In this document: positions 1 to 8,702 of the stretch, piece by piece
Position numbering within the stretch: position 1 is the stretch's first letter
Layout of the letters: every line of letters starts with the position of its first letter
Source: Rikenellaceae bacterium
Lineage (GTDB): Bacteria; Bacteroidota; Bacteroidia; Bacteroidales; Rikenellaceae
Direction of reading: 5' to 3'
DNA: 64,000 nucleotides
Assembly (NCBI GenBank): GCA_015059735.1
Contig: SUZX01000003.1
Location: 124,001 to 188,000, forward strand
Notes under the pieces: generated by a model
The model's input: the letters and a program-made list of their open reading frames with translations, nothing else
Told to the model about the DNA's origin: nothing
Databases searched by the model: none
Made by a program: the position numbers and the translations under genes

Positions 1-102
1 GGTGTTTTCCTGTATAGGGTTAAATGGTAATGCTGCAATTTTCATGACGAATCGTTTTTTTGCTCCTTTGGGCAAAGATAATGCTTTTCGCTGAATTTTT
101 TG

Positions 103-110
103 TACCTTTG
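103..110 (+). promoter_or_regulatory. -7 promoter box of rlmD
   Basis: TACCTTTG matches the Bacteroidota -7 consensus TAnnTTTG. Transcription would begin near 116, which leaves a short leader before the ATG at 129 and argues against the in-frame upstream ATG at 60. No clear -33 TTTG is seen at the right distance. Confidence 0.5.
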
Positions 111-128
111 GCACAAAGTGTAGATCTT

Positions 129-1538
129 ATGGCGAGAAAAAAAGCAAATTATCCCCTGATCAAGGGGCTCGAAATAACGACTTTGGCGGCCGAAGGCAAG
201 GCTATGGGTCGATGGAACGATGTGGTGGTTTTTGTGCCGATGACTGTCCCGGGCGATGTGGTCGATGTGCAGATTCGCGTAAAACGCCGTCGGTTTATGG
301 AGGGTTATGTAGTTGAGTATGTGCACAAATCACCGTTACGTTCCGAGCCTTTTTGCGAACACTTCGGCATTTGCGGAGGTTGCAAATGGCAGAATTTGCC
401 CTACGAGGAACAATTGCGTTTCAAAACCGAACAGGTGCGCGACCAACTGACCCGTATCGGCAAGGTCGAATTGCCGAAAATAGCCCCCTGCTTGGGATCA
501 TCAGAGACGCAGTTCTATCGTAATAAACTCGAATTTACCTTTGCCGATCGTCGTTGGCTGACGCAGGAGGAGGTGGCGACAGGAGCCGACATCGAGCCGG
601 AACCTGCTCTCGGATTCCATATTCCCAACATGTTCGACAAGGTGCTCGACATCCGCCAATGCTGGTTGCAGCCTTCGCCGTCGAATGAGATCCGGTTAGA
701 AGCCAAGCGTTTCTGTCTCGAACACGGTTATACGTTCCACAATGCTCGGGCTCATACCGGTTTGATGCGCAATATGATCGTACGCACTGCATCGACCGGC
801 GAAGTGATGGTGGTGGTGGTCTTCGGGGTCAATGAACGCGAGCGGATCGTAGCGTTGCTCGATCATTTGGTGGCAACATTCCCGCAAATTACCTCGTTAT
901 TCTATGTCGTTAATACCAAATTAAACGACTCGGTGGGCGATCTCGATCCAGTGCTTTACAAAGGCAAAGACCATATCTTGGAGGAGATGGAGGGTTTGCA
1001 ATTCAAAGTGGGACCCAAATCCTTCTACCAAACTAACTCGAAACAAGCCTACGAACTCTATAAGGTAGCTCGTGATTTTGCCGATCTGCAACCGACCGAT
1101 GTCCTCTACGACCTCTATACCGGGACAGGAACGATTGCCAATTTCTGCGCGGCCCGCTGTGCAAAAGTGGTTGGTATCGAATATGTTCCAGAGGCGATTG
1201 CCGACGCGAAGGTCAACTCTGCATTGAACGGTATTGAGAACACCTCGTTCTTTGCGGGAGACATGAAAGCGGTGCTCGACGACCGCTTTGTGGCCGAGAA
1301 CGGACACCCCGACGTGATCATTCTCGATCCGCCACGTGCGGGTGTCGATGAACCGGTAATCGAGGTGATTCTTCGTGCTGCCCCCGAACGTATCGTCTAT
1401 GTCAGCTGCAATCCGGCGACACAGGCTCGTGACTTGGCACTGCTCGATGCCGATTATTGTGTCGTTGCTGTGCAACCGGTCGATATGTTTCCTCATACAC
1501 ACCACGTGGAGAATGTCGTGAAGCTGGTACGCCGATAG
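129..1538 (+). CDS. rlmD: 23S rRNA (uracil-C5)-methyltransferase, RlmD/RumA family
   Basis: SAM-dependent enzyme expected to methylate C5 of a uracil in 23S rRNA (RumA/TrmA family). From ATG 129 it has 469 residues, a usual family length. An N-terminal TRAM-like segment is followed by a cysteine cluster (C76, C82, C85, with C178 as likely fourth ligand) that binds a 4Fe-4S cluster in RumA. The SAM-binding motif DLYTGTGT lies at 328-335, DPPRAG at 400-405, the catalytic cysteine in YVSCNP at C427 and a general-base glutamate near E461. The start was moved from the ATG at 60 because a -7 promoter box sits at 103-110 and the family begins close to this point. Which uracil is modified cannot be read from sequence. 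Single gene, no partner evident. Confidence 0.9.
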   Translation: MARKKANYPLIKGLEITTLAAEGKAMGRWNDVVVFVPMTVPGDVVDVQIRVKRRRFMEGYVVEYVHKSPLRSEPFCEHFGICGGCKWQNLPYEEQLRFKTEQVRDQLTRIGKVELPKIAPCLGSSETQFYRNKLEFTFADRRWLTQEEVATGADIEPEPALGFHIPNMFDKVLDIRQCWLQPSPSNEIRLEAKRFCLEHGYTFHNARAHTGLMRNMIVRTASTGEVMVVVVFGVNERERIVALLDHLVATFPQITSLFYVVNTKLNDSVGDLDPVLYKGKDHILEEMEGLQFKVGPKSFYQTNSKQAYELYKVARDFADLQPTDVLYDLYTGTGTIANFCAARCAKVVGIEYVPEAIADAKVNSALNGIENTSFFAGDMKAVLDDRFVAENGHPDVIILDPPRAGVDEPVIEVILRAAPERIVYVSCNPATQARDLALLDADYCVVAVQPVDMFPHTHHVENVVKLVRR

Positions 1539-1594
1539 CCGGATATTGCGAGCAGAAAGTTGTTGATCAATTAACTAACTTATAAATTATAAAT

Positions 1595-3025
1595 ATGAAA
1601 AAGTTAATCATTCTTGCAATGGTGATGGCTACATTGAATGTGGCCGATGTTGTTGCACAAAGTTTTTGGAAAAAGGTTGGCAAGGCTGTTGAAAAAGAGG
1701 CCGTGAATCAGATTAACAAGAGAATCGGCAAACAATCCGACAAAGAAAAAACGTCGAAGACACAGCCTCAAAAGACACAACAAACGCAACCAAAACCGAC
1801 ACAACCCCAAAAAGCACCAAGTCAGACAAATAAAGCTCATCAGGTGCCGACAACTGCCGCGCTTGTTCCCTATGGTCCTACTACGGGTAAGGTGAACGGA
1901 CGCCAATGGGTGGACTTGGGATTGCCTTCGGGGACAAGATGGGCTACTTGTAACGTCGATGCCGTTACTCCCGAACAGCCTGGCAAACACTATGCGTGGG
2001 GTGAAACCGTCGTAAAGACATCTTATGCCCAAGCGACCTGTAAGCATTATGGCAAGAATGTTACCGATATTTCCGGAAATAAGGCCTATGATGTGGCCAC
2101 GGCCAAATGGGGTGCCGGTTGGCGGATTCCCACCCAAGAGGAGTTCAGCGAATTGGCATTTTACTGCACTTGGAAATATGTGCAAAAAAAGGGGCGTTGG
2201 GGTGTTGAATTTACGAGTCGCAAAAACAACAACTCGATTTTCCTTCCGGCAACGGGCTCCAAAGACGGGACATCGCTTCACGAAGCAAGTGGCTGCGGAA
2301 TGTATTGGACCTCGACTCCTTATAAAGATGGATACAACAACGGGGCACATGAGTACCATTTTGGCGGTGCATTGGGTGAAATGGGTATTGCCGAGCGCTA
2401 TTATGGTTATGCCGTCCGTCCCGTTACAAACTATACTATAAACACCGCAACTCCGTCATCCGGAGAGATCAACGGTTATAAATGGGTCGATTTAGGACTC
2501 CCCTCGGGTTTGAAATGGGCAACCTGTAACCTCGGATCAAAAGCCGTTGACCAAGATGGTGCTCACTACGCATGGGGAGAGACTATACCTCATATAGAGA
2601 AGAGTTCGCAGAAAAATAAGATGTATGGCAAACAATCCGGAGACATTGCCGGTAATGCCCAATACGATGCGGCAAGAGCATTGTGGGGTGGTACTTGGCG
2701 ACTTCCCACAGAGGCTGATTTTAATGAGTTGATCGAAAATTGTACGTTCGAGTGGACAAGCCTCGGCCGGCGTAACGGCTTGAAAGTGACGAGCAAGAAA
2801 AACGGAAACTATATCTTCTTGCCGGCCTCGGGTAATATCCGAACTCAAAGTGCTACATATGGACGGGCAGATGAGATAAACACACAACTCTCTTATTGGA
2901 CATCTACTCCGGCACGAAATTCATATTCTAACAATGCCTACGCTTTCAATTTCTCCAACGGGTCATTCATCATACAGGCAAACACGCGGTTTTACGGGTA
3001 TAGCATCCGTCCGGTATCGGAATAA
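1595..3025 (+). CDS. Secreted protein with two tandem FISUMP (Fib_succ_major) domains
   Basis: 476 residues: an N-terminal signal peptide ending near AQS (residue 23), a basic stretch rich in Lys, Gln, Thr and Pro (about 45-80) resembling a flexible linker, then two homologous domains of about 180 residues (about 101-282 and 294-476). Each starts with NG-(R/Y)-(Q/K)-WVDLGLPSG, continues through YAWGET, GxxWR(I/L)PT, IFLPA(T/S)G and YWTSTP, and ends GY(A/S)(V/I)RPV. This pattern is the Fibrobacter succinogenes major paralogous domain, common in Bacteroidota surface proteins and of unknown function. The copies probably arose by internal duplication. It follows rlmD by 56 bp but has its own leader. 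Export is clear; location beyond the inner membrane and ligand are unknown. Confidence 0.75.
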   Translation: MKKLIILAMVMATLNVADVVAQSFWKKVGKAVEKEAVNQINKRIGKQSDKEKTSKTQPQKTQQTQPKPTQPQKAPSQTNKAHQVPTTAALVPYGPTTGKVNGRQWVDLGLPSGTRWATCNVDAVTPEQPGKHYAWGETVVKTSYAQATCKHYGKNVTDISGNKAYDVATAKWGAGWRIPTQEEFSELAFYCTWKYVQKKGRWGVEFTSRKNNNSIFLPATGSKDGTSLHEASGCGMYWTSTPYKDGYNNGAHEYHFGGALGEMGIAERYYGYAVRPVTNYTINTATPSSGEINGYKWVDLGLPSGLKWATCNLGSKAVDQDGAHYAWGETIPHIEKSSQKNKMYGKQSGDIAGNAQYDAARALWGGTWRLPTEADFNELIENCTFEWTSLGRRNGLKVTSKKNGNYIFLPASGNIRTQSATYGRADEINTQLSYWTSTPARNSYSNNAYAFNFSNGSFIIQANTRFYGYSIRPVSE

Positions 3026-3170
3026 ATCGCTGTTGAGGTTGATAAAGTCGTAATTTTGTAGGCTTATAATACGTCCGGTGTGCCTTTTTAAGCGCAGCGG
3101 AACAAAGGTTGTGCATACTATTCTCCCGATTTCGGCGTTTTATTTGCAAGTTACCTTAAAAACGAAAGCG

Positions 3171-3854
3171 ATGAAAAAAATGATCTTATGGGCGGTTGTG
3201 ATGCTCCTCACACTTCCCGCAATATTGCAGGCCCAAGAGGCTTATCCCAGCTATATTCAAGTGACGGGACGTGCCGAAAAGGAGATTGTCCCCGATGAAT
3301 TTTACCTCTCGATCACGATCAACGAACGCGATTCGAAAGGGAAGATTTCGGTCGAGAGCCAGCAACGTGAAATGGTTGCAACACTCAAAAAATTGGGGGT
3401 GAATATCGAGAAACAGCTGAAAGTAGCCAATTTGTCGAGCGAGTTTTTCCGCAAAAACTCCTCGGTAGCGATGGCGCAATATCAGTTACTGTTGAACTCT
3501 GCGACCGAGGTGGCAAGAGTTTGGCAGGCTCTTGATGGGTTAGGAATCTCAAATGTGTCGATACAACGGGTTTCTCACTCGAAGATCGAGGAGTATAAAG
3601 CGCAAGTACGTACCGAGGCGATGCGCAATGCCCGACAGAGTGCCGAAGAGTTGGCCACAGCAGTCGGACAACGGGTGGGAAAATGTTTCTATATCTACGA
3701 TTCGAACAGCAACCTGATGCCGGTGACCTATAATACGTTCGCGGTACGCAATGCCAAAGCGATGGATCGTGTCGAGACAGTAACCGACGAACCTCTCGAT
3801 TTCAAAACCATCAAACTGCAATATAACGTACAGACGAAATTCGTGCTCGAATAA
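3171..3854 (+). CDS. SIMPL domain (DUF541) periplasmic protein
   Basis: From ATG 3171 this gives 227 residues with a signal peptide (MKKMILWAVVMLL, cleavage after LQA), followed by a SIMPL/DUF541 domain recognised by YIQVTGRAEKEIVPDE near the N-terminus and SKIEEYKAQVRTEAMRNAR-type helices in the second half. SIMPL proteins such as YggE/BP26 are secreted and oligomerise in the envelope; their biochemical role is poorly defined. The longer reading frame from 3078 adds 31 residues without signal-peptide character before a good signal sequence, so 3171 was chosen. It is convergent with the GH50-like gene, the two being separated by a hairpin at 3879-3916. Confidence 0.8.
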   Translation: MKKMILWAVVMLLTLPAILQAQEAYPSYIQVTGRAEKEIVPDEFYLSITINERDSKGKISVESQQREMVATLKKLGVNIEKQLKVANLSSEFFRKNSSVAMAQYQLLLNSATEVARVWQALDGLGISNVSIQRVSHSKIEEYKAQVRTEAMRNARQSAEELATAVGQRVGKCFYIYDSNSNLMPVTYNTFAVRNAKAMDRVETVTDEPLDFKTIKLQYNVQTKFVLE

Positions 3855-3861
3855 CGCATCC

Positions 3862-3918
3862 CATACGACTTCTATGATAAGCGGCTGTCGCAACACTACT
3901 TGTTGGACAGCCGCTTCG
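3862..3918 (-). repeat. Dispersed hairpin element copy A1, between convergent genes
   Basis: AAGCGGCTGTC (3879-3889) pairs with GACAGCCGCTT (3906-3916), and the inner CAACA/TGTTG extends the stem. Read on the minus strand the core CTGTCCAACAAGTAGTG and the tail TAGAAGTCGT match copies at 8396-8450 and 61893-61945. It probably also serves as transcription terminator for the genes converging on it (TTTTTG follows at about 3920). Confidence 0.7.
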
Positions 3919-3937
3919 AGTTTTTGAGCAGGAATTA

Positions 3938-6037
3938 TTATTTAGCTTTGGAACGTATCTCGTACATTTTATATCCGACCTCTCGGATTTTTGCGATGGT
4001 TTCATAGTAGGGTTTGTCGCAGATGTCGGTGAATCCCACTTGAAAATTCTCGCCATCAAAACGTCCCGAAGCAGCCTGATCGGAAAATTGGTGCCAATGT
4101 GTACCGATAAAGAGCGGATGTTCGAGAGCCGATCGCACATAGTTGTAATACATCTGCGCACGCTCCTCCTGATTCTCGGTGTAAACCTGTCCGGCATGGA
4201 ATAATCCACGATCCAATGCACCGAAATGGAACTCTCCGATCATGACGGGTTTATCTATTCCGGTCGGCAACGAGAACCAACGCAGATCGCTTCGATAGAT
4301 GTTATAGCTGATCACATCGCAATAGCGGGCGGCAATCGAGAGTACATCGGCATTGGAGCCAGCAAAACGGCATCCGAGATAGAGTTTCTGTGGAGCTATC
4401 TCTTTGAATATGCGACGAATGGTGCTGAAATAGGTTTCAATGATGCGTTTGTTGAACACTTTCAGATCCCAATCGGCTTTCTTGGAGACTTTTGTGCGAT
4501 TGGCAAGCAGGGCTTCCCACGATTCGAACTCCATACCCCAAACGCGATTCAGTGCCGCAATTTCGCCGTATTTCTCTTTTAACCAATCGATCATCACGAT
4601 CTTGGCCTGCTGGGTTGCAGGGGCTTTGATGACAGCCGCAGCCAATGATCGCGTGTTGCCCCACTTGATTTCGTTATCCACAAAGAATCCCAAACACCAA
4701 GGATCGTCAAGTTGCTCTTTGTGGGACAACATACGCTCACGCAGCACTTTGCCGAACGAAGGATCGAACGGATCCATAAACGGCCACCATCCGGTAGTAC
4801 CTTTAATCGGCTTGGAGTGTATCTCGATACGCTCGGTATATACCGTGCGATCCATCATGCAAATATCTCTGTCCGAGGAGTTGGCGATGGTATTCAAACC
4901 CCAACTCTTCAAACGGCGGTGTGCCAAATCGGCATAGATGTTTTTGTAGTCGGGGCCATATTTGCGATAAGCATTTGCCGAGGAGTAATCGTAGGTCGAT
5001 TTAAGTTTGCGAGCCGTATAGTAGGGTTTCAAGAGAATATCGTGGGTGTGGTAGAACTTAGCAAACTCATCGTTTTCAGCCGGCAAGTTCTCGAAATAAT
5101 ACTCTCGCTTGTCGAGCGGAGTGATACCCGACGAAGGGGTAACACGAACAACACCGTGTGACCAAAAGAGGTAGCCTTCGGGATCGACCATCCACCACTT
5201 ACCATCGACCTTTTCGACGCGGAAATGTCCCGTTCCTTTCAGTTTCGGACCGTTCTTCCATCCACCGTATTTTGTCCAATCGGTAGCCCCCGTATGTGCG
5301 GCCAGATCTTTCTCTTCAATTTCACGGGCTTTTTTCAAGTCCTCGTCGCTATGCGTCTTGCCCTCCCAATCTTTGTGTTTGAATTGTCCGTATTTATCGA
5401 TGAAGGGGAAAAACTTCTCTTTGCTCATCTGCATCCATGCCTCCGGTTCTACACGCTTACCGGCAAGAATCTCCACGTCGGAAACCATATAGCGGGTATC
5501 GGCCAAATGGCGGTTAGCAAAAATCTTGACCACCTTGATCTTCGAAAGATCCACATTGTAGGCGTAATGTCCGCAGAACGAATATGGGGGATTTTTCATG
5601 CGCGAGAAACAATCATTCACCTCCGGATGTTTGATCACCGGCGGAAACATCACCTCCATCGTCTTCTCTTCGTTCGGTCGTACAACAAACAACTTCGTCA
5701 TCGTGCCGGCTTTCACATGACGTTTCATTGAGACGTTTTTCAACTCCTCCTGTAAGTGTACGGTCATCTCCAATGATTGGATCGGATCAAAGTTCTTCAC
5801 TTTGAATCGGATGCGGTTGTATCCCGTCAAATCCCAATTGCCCACGAAATAGACACCCGAAACACCGCTTGTCGTAGTCAACTCGATGGCGTTTCTCATG
5901 ATGTTAAGTTCGGTATTCGAACGCGAAAAGATATCGATATTGGCGGGATCAATCAATGTGATTTTCTCGGGCTGTTTTGCATAGCCAAAACAAGCGAGGA
6001 AAACAGCAACTGATAATAAGAGGTTTTTGATCTTCAT
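3938..6037 (-). CDS. Secreted glycoside hydrolase, GH50/agarase-like
   Basis: 699 residues with a signal peptide (MKIKNLLLSVAVFLACFGYA). Residues about 25-195 form a beta-rich, carbohydrate-binding-like region. From about 270 a TIM-barrel glycosidase begins (HFRVEKVDGKWW, DPEGYLFWSHG), with probable acid/base E456 in FFVDNEI and nucleophile E602 in IGEFHFGALDRG, the arrangement of clan GH-A beta-agarases (GH50) and their relatives. Size and the GEFHFG motif favour GH50; distant GH42-like families are an alternative. Substrate is uncertain: agar or porphyran fragments, or another beta-galactan. No SusC/SusD pair or sulfatase is nearby, so it is not part of a recognisable polysaccharide utilisation locus in this window. 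A good promoter lies at 6101-6131. Confidence 0.65.
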   Translation of the reverse strand: MKIKNLLLSVAVFLACFGYAKQPEKITLIDPANIDIFSRSNTELNIMRNAIELTTTSGVSGVYFVGNWDLTGYNRIRFKVKNFDPIQSLEMTVHLQEELKNVSMKRHVKAGTMTKLFVVRPNEEKTMEVMFPPVIKHPEVNDCFSRMKNPPYSFCGHYAYNVDLSKIKVVKIFANRHLADTRYMVSDVEILAGKRVEPEAWMQMSKEKFFPFIDKYGQFKHKDWEGKTHSDEDLKKAREIEEKDLAAHTGATDWTKYGGWKNGPKLKGTGHFRVEKVDGKWWMVDPEGYLFWSHGVVRVTPSSGITPLDKREYYFENLPAENDEFAKFYHTHDILLKPYYTARKLKSTYDYSSANAYRKYGPDYKNIYADLAHRRLKSWGLNTIANSSDRDICMMDRTVYTERIEIHSKPIKGTTGWWPFMDPFDPSFGKVLRERMLSHKEQLDDPWCLGFFVDNEIKWGNTRSLAAAVIKAPATQQAKIVMIDWLKEKYGEIAALNRVWGMEFESWEALLANRTKVSKKADWDLKVFNKRIIETYFSTIRRIFKEIAPQKLYLGCRFAGSNADVLSIAARYCDVISYNIYRSDLRWFSLPTGIDKPVMIGEFHFGALDRGLFHAGQVYTENQEERAQMYYNYVRSALEHPLFIGTHWHQFSDQAASGRFDGENFQVGFTDICDKPYYETIAKIREVGYKMYEIRSKAK

Positions 6038-6100
6038 AAAAAATTTATTTAATATAAAAAGTTAATACCTATCGCCCGTTAAGTGTAGTGTGCTGTGGTG

Positions 6101-6131
6101 CAAAGTTAACTATAAAAAATTATAATGCAAA
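6101..6131 (-). promoter_or_regulatory. Promoter of the GH50-like gene
   Basis: On the minus strand TAACTTTG (6108-6101) fits TAnnTTTG and a -33 TTTG lies at 6131-6128, 19 bp away, which is the Bacteroidota sigma-ABfr arrangement. Predicted start near 6094 gives a leader of about 57 nt. Confidence 0.65.
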
Positions 6132-6156
6132 GAAATGAAAAATTTATTTTTTTTCG

Positions 6157-6164
6157 TACTTTTG
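6157..6164 (+). promoter_or_regulatory. -7 promoter box for the 6311 gene
   Basis: TACTTTTG matches TAnnTTTG. It is divergent from the GH50-like promoter and about 145 nt upstream of the ATG at 6311, leaving a long leader. Confidence 0.45.
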
Positions 6165-6310
6165 TTTACTCGTTGACAGGTTGCAGTGTCGTATTTGAAA
6201 GGGATTGGCCTTTGGATTATCAAAAGAAACTGTTCCCTTACCGCTTGAAGAAAGGCCGACAAACGGGAGACAGATAATGTTTCAGCCATTATATAATATA
6301 GGTATCGCAT

Positions 6311-7294
6311 ATGTATTTTGATGTAGCACGACAATCGTTCATCCCGGCCTTTTTGACCTTATTTGGGGCGGTGGTGGCTTTTGTGTGTTTATTTGATCCG
6401 CTCGAAACCGCTACGACATCTTCGGTTATGGCTCCACCCCTTACAGCGATGCTTAACCGGTTTCAAGAGGCGCATCCTATCTGGACCAAAATAGCTACCG
6501 TATGGTTACTCTTGGTGTCGGGGCTATCGGTCGGTCGTATGGCTGTGCGTTACAATCTTTATTCGGTGAATACCTGTTTGCCCATAGCCCTCTTTGCTAT
6601 CATTTGTTGCGGTGGTTTGGGACGACACATTGTTCTATCGGAGCTTGTGTCCCTGCTGTTTTTAGTGTTGGCTGTGAAACATCTGTTTCGGTCATTTCGA
6701 CACGATTACGGATTCGATGGAATTTTTCGGGCAGGACTCTATCTCGGAATCTCGATAATGGTACAATCCCAGTTGATACCGATGTTATTACTACTTCCGG
6801 CGGGTGTTGTCGTTTTTCAACGAACATTTCGAGAGGTGGTGGTTGCCATTGCCGGATTGTTGGTGGGACCGGCAACAATCTGTTACATTCACTGGGGCAT
6901 GGGTGGCGAATTCTTAGATCCGCTGTTGTTGGCTTGGGATAATATTGTGTTGGGAGAACCTTTTGTGCTATTGAATGAACTTCAAATCCCCCAAAAGATA
7001 TTTTTGATAATCATAGTCCTGTTCGACATGGCGGGATTCGGATTCTTTTTCTCCCATATTTATGCCGTAGGAACCAAACCACGATTTATTCTCGGATTTC
7101 AATTGGCTATTTTTCTGCTTGTTTTACTGGTACTCTGCGGCCCGACAGCAATGACGGGTAATGTCGCTCTGTTGGCAATTCCTTCGGCAATCATTTTGCC
7201 GTTCTTTTGGGTCCGAACACGCCGTATTGTCTCCTCATTTTTTTATTTAGTGCTGCTTTTCGCTACGCTATTTGGGCTCTTTGCCGAATTATAA
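6311..7294 (+). CDS. Polytopic membrane protein, DUF6427-like
   Basis: 327 residues that are almost entirely hydrophobic, with about 9-10 predicted membrane segments separated by short basic loops (for example KHLFRSFRHDYGFDG near residue 115-130 and RTRRI near the end). No catalytic motif is recognised. Overall size and hydropathy resemble the DUF6427 family of Bacteroidota membrane proteins of unknown function, but this assignment is from memory of family character and is tentative. Monocistronic by spacing: own promoter box upstream, and an AraC-type gene with its own promoter downstream. No function is proposed. Confidence 0.55.
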   Translation: MYFDVARQSFIPAFLTLFGAVVAFVCLFDPLETATTSSVMAPPLTAMLNRFQEAHPIWTKIATVWLLLVSGLSVGRMAVRYNLYSVNTCLPIALFAIICCGGLGRHIVLSELVSLLFLVLAVKHLFRSFRHDYGFDGIFRAGLYLGISIMVQSQLIPMLLLLPAGVVVFQRTFREVVVAIAGLLVGPATICYIHWGMGGEFLDPLLLAWDNIVLGEPFVLLNELQIPQKIFLIIIVLFDMAGFGFFFSHIYAVGTKPRFILGFQLAIFLLVLLVLCGPTAMTGNVALLAIPSAIILPFFWVRTRRIVSSFFYLVLLFATLFGLFAEL

Positions 7295-7383
7295 TTGGGT
7301 GTAAAGATATGTGGATTAGGCAAAATAGTATGATTAAAACCGATCGGAATATTTATATCAATCGCCGTGTAAATTATTAGTCG

Positions 7384-7391
7384 TATATTTG
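7384..7391 (+). promoter_or_regulatory. -7 promoter box of the AraC-type gene
   Basis: TATATTTG is a perfect TAnnTTTG box. It places the transcript start near 7397, so the open frame beginning at 7394 cannot be the true start and ATG 7448 is preferred. Confidence 0.6.
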
Positions 7392-7447
7392 AAGTGGATA
7401 AGCAATATGACGCAATTGCTTGTTCATTAAATTTATTACACGCAGAC

Positions 7448-8368
7448 ATGAGCACTTCTTTTCATTCGTCGGTGGGACAACCGATGATCGTGAAGTATGT
7501 TGAAACACTTCACAACGGTATTCAGTCGCAGATGTTATCGCGCTACGCTATTGGTTATATATTACGTGGCACAAAATACATCTACGACGGTGACAAACGC
7601 CAAACGCTGACGCGTGGCGATGTATTTTATCTCGGCTTGGGTCATCACTATGTCGAAAATTGTCCCGAAGGAGGTCAACCCTTCGAACAAATCCTTTTCT
7701 TTTACAACCCGACGGATCTTCAACGTATCTTGTTGCACTTGAACATCACATACAAGTTGAATATCTCGAATAACTATTTACAACAGGAGGACGAACATCG
7801 TTCTCATGTGGTCATGTCCGGTTGGAACGCATTGCGCAATTTCTTTACGAATACGAACAACTATCTGCGTGATGAAGATTTTCATCATGACGAAACCGCC
7901 GAGAATATCAAAATGACGGAATTGATCTATTTGATTGTTTCGCACGAGGATTGTGCGATCAAAAGCAAGTTGTTAAGCAATGTAGATCCAGCCAAAGAGA
8001 GCTTCGAACAGGTGATTTTCGACCATGTGTTCAAGGATGTCGGGATCGAGGAACTGGCTCGGCTTACACATCGTTCGCTGACATCGTTTAAAAAAGAGTT
8101 TCGACATGTCTTCCAAATGCCACCACATAAATGGTATATCCGACAACGATTGATTCATTCACGATTGCTACTACTTTCGACATCGAAATCCGTATCGGAG
8201 ATCGGTAACGAATGTACGTTTCCCAACACATCGCACTTTATCAAGCTGTTCAAAAAGGAGTATGGCATGACGCCTGCGTGCTATCGAATCAACCATTTTG
8301 AAAAACCGACACCCGTAAAATTGGATCAACAAGATGTAGAAACAAATTCCGCAAAGGTTGCAAATTGA
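7448..8368 (+). CDS. AraC/XylS-family transcriptional regulator
   Basis: 306 residues from ATG 7448. The N-terminal half carries a cupin-like sensor (YILRGTKYIYDGDKRQTLTRGD resembles the AraC arm and jelly-roll), the C-terminal about 100 residues two helix-turn-helix units: VGIEELARLTHRSLTSFKKEF with the second at SVSEIGNECTFPNTSHFIKLFKKEYGMTP, ending in the usual YR. It would bind DNA as an activator responsive to a small ligand. Start chosen from the -7 box at 7384-7391, which leaves a leader of about 50 nt. Target genes are unknown; neighbours are a membrane protein upstream and a small-RNA-like unit downstream. A hairpin repeat immediately follows its stop codon. Confidence 0.85.
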   Translation: MSTSFHSSVGQPMIVKYVETLHNGIQSQMLSRYAIGYILRGTKYIYDGDKRQTLTRGDVFYLGLGHHYVENCPEGGQPFEQILFFYNPTDLQRILLHLNITYKLNISNNYLQQEDEHRSHVVMSGWNALRNFFTNTNNYLRDEDFHHDETAENIKMTELIYLIVSHEDCAIKSKLLSNVDPAKESFEQVIFDHVFKDVGIEELARLTHRSLTSFKKEFRHVFQMPPHKWYIRQRLIHSRLLLLSTSKSVSEIGNECTFPNTSHFIKLFKKEYGMTPACYRINHFEKPTPVKLDQQDVETNSAKVAN

Positions 8369-8395
8369 AAAACTGCGTAATCCGGCATGTAATAT

Positions 8396-8450
8396 GAGGC
8401 TGTCCGACAAGCAGTGTTGCGACAGTTTCTTGTCGTAGAAGTTGTGTACA
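8396..8450 (+). repeat. Dispersed hairpin element copy A2
   Basis: GGCTGTCCGACAAGCAGTG followed by TTGCGACAG and the tail TAGAAGTTGTGT match copies A1 (3862-3918, inverted) and A3 (61893-61945). CTGTC/GACAG forms the base of the stem with an imperfect upper stem. It lies 28 bp downstream of the AraC-type stop codon and may act as its terminator. Confidence 0.65.
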
Positions 8451-8524
8451 ATAATCACATTCGTTATTTTAATTATGATTTAGAGGTTAACAGGTCTATT
8501 TTAGGTAAAAATGTTATTTATTTC

Positions 8525-8555
8525 TTGGTTTTATATAAAAAACCATATATATTTG
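8525..8555 (+). promoter_or_regulatory. Promoter of a putative small RNA
   Basis: TATATTTG (8548-8555) is a perfect -7 box, with TTG at 8525-8527 about 20 bp upstream. No annotated gene follows on this strand before the convergent ccsA gene; only a terminator at 8610-8642 follows. Confidence 0.55.
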
Positions 8556-8561
8556 CACCAT

Positions 8562-8650
8562 ATTTGTATGGGGTCTCCCATGCTCATTAACCTAACTAAT
8601 CTGACCAGAGAGTTTCGACATCATATTACGATGCCGAAACTCTTGTTTTT
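8562..8650 (+). ncRNA. Putative small RNA of about 90 nt with own promoter and terminator
   Basis: Between the promoter at 8525-8555 and a terminator hairpin lies a short unit. It contains a small hairpin TGGG-GTCT-CCCA (8569-8580) and ends with GAGTTTCGACATC pairing with GATGCCGAAACTC (8610-8642), followed by TTGTTTTTG. A 27-codon frame starts at ATG 8580 (MLINLTNLTREF...) and runs through the terminator stem, so the transcript could instead encode a tiny peptide. It fills most of the 335-bp gap between the AraC-type gene and ccsA. No match to a named RNA family is recognised. Confidence 0.4.
8610..8650 (+). terminator. Intrinsic terminator of the putative small RNA
   Basis: GAGTTTCG-A-CATC (8610-8622) pairs with GATG-C-CGAAACTC (8630-8642), a 12-13 bp stem with a 7-nt loop, followed by TTGTTTTTG. 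Strong stem plus U-tract on the plus strand. Confidence 0.7.
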
Positions 8651-8702
8651 GAGCAAGGTCTAAGATAGAACCTCACAGGAGGCGAGGATGAGGGGCTGTT
8701 GG

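Noticed and set aside
1778..1830. Gln/Lys/Thr/Pro codon-rich stretch as a DNA tandem repeat
   Set aside because: Repeats are only in amino-acid composition; the DNA units are not regular, so it is treated as a protein linker.
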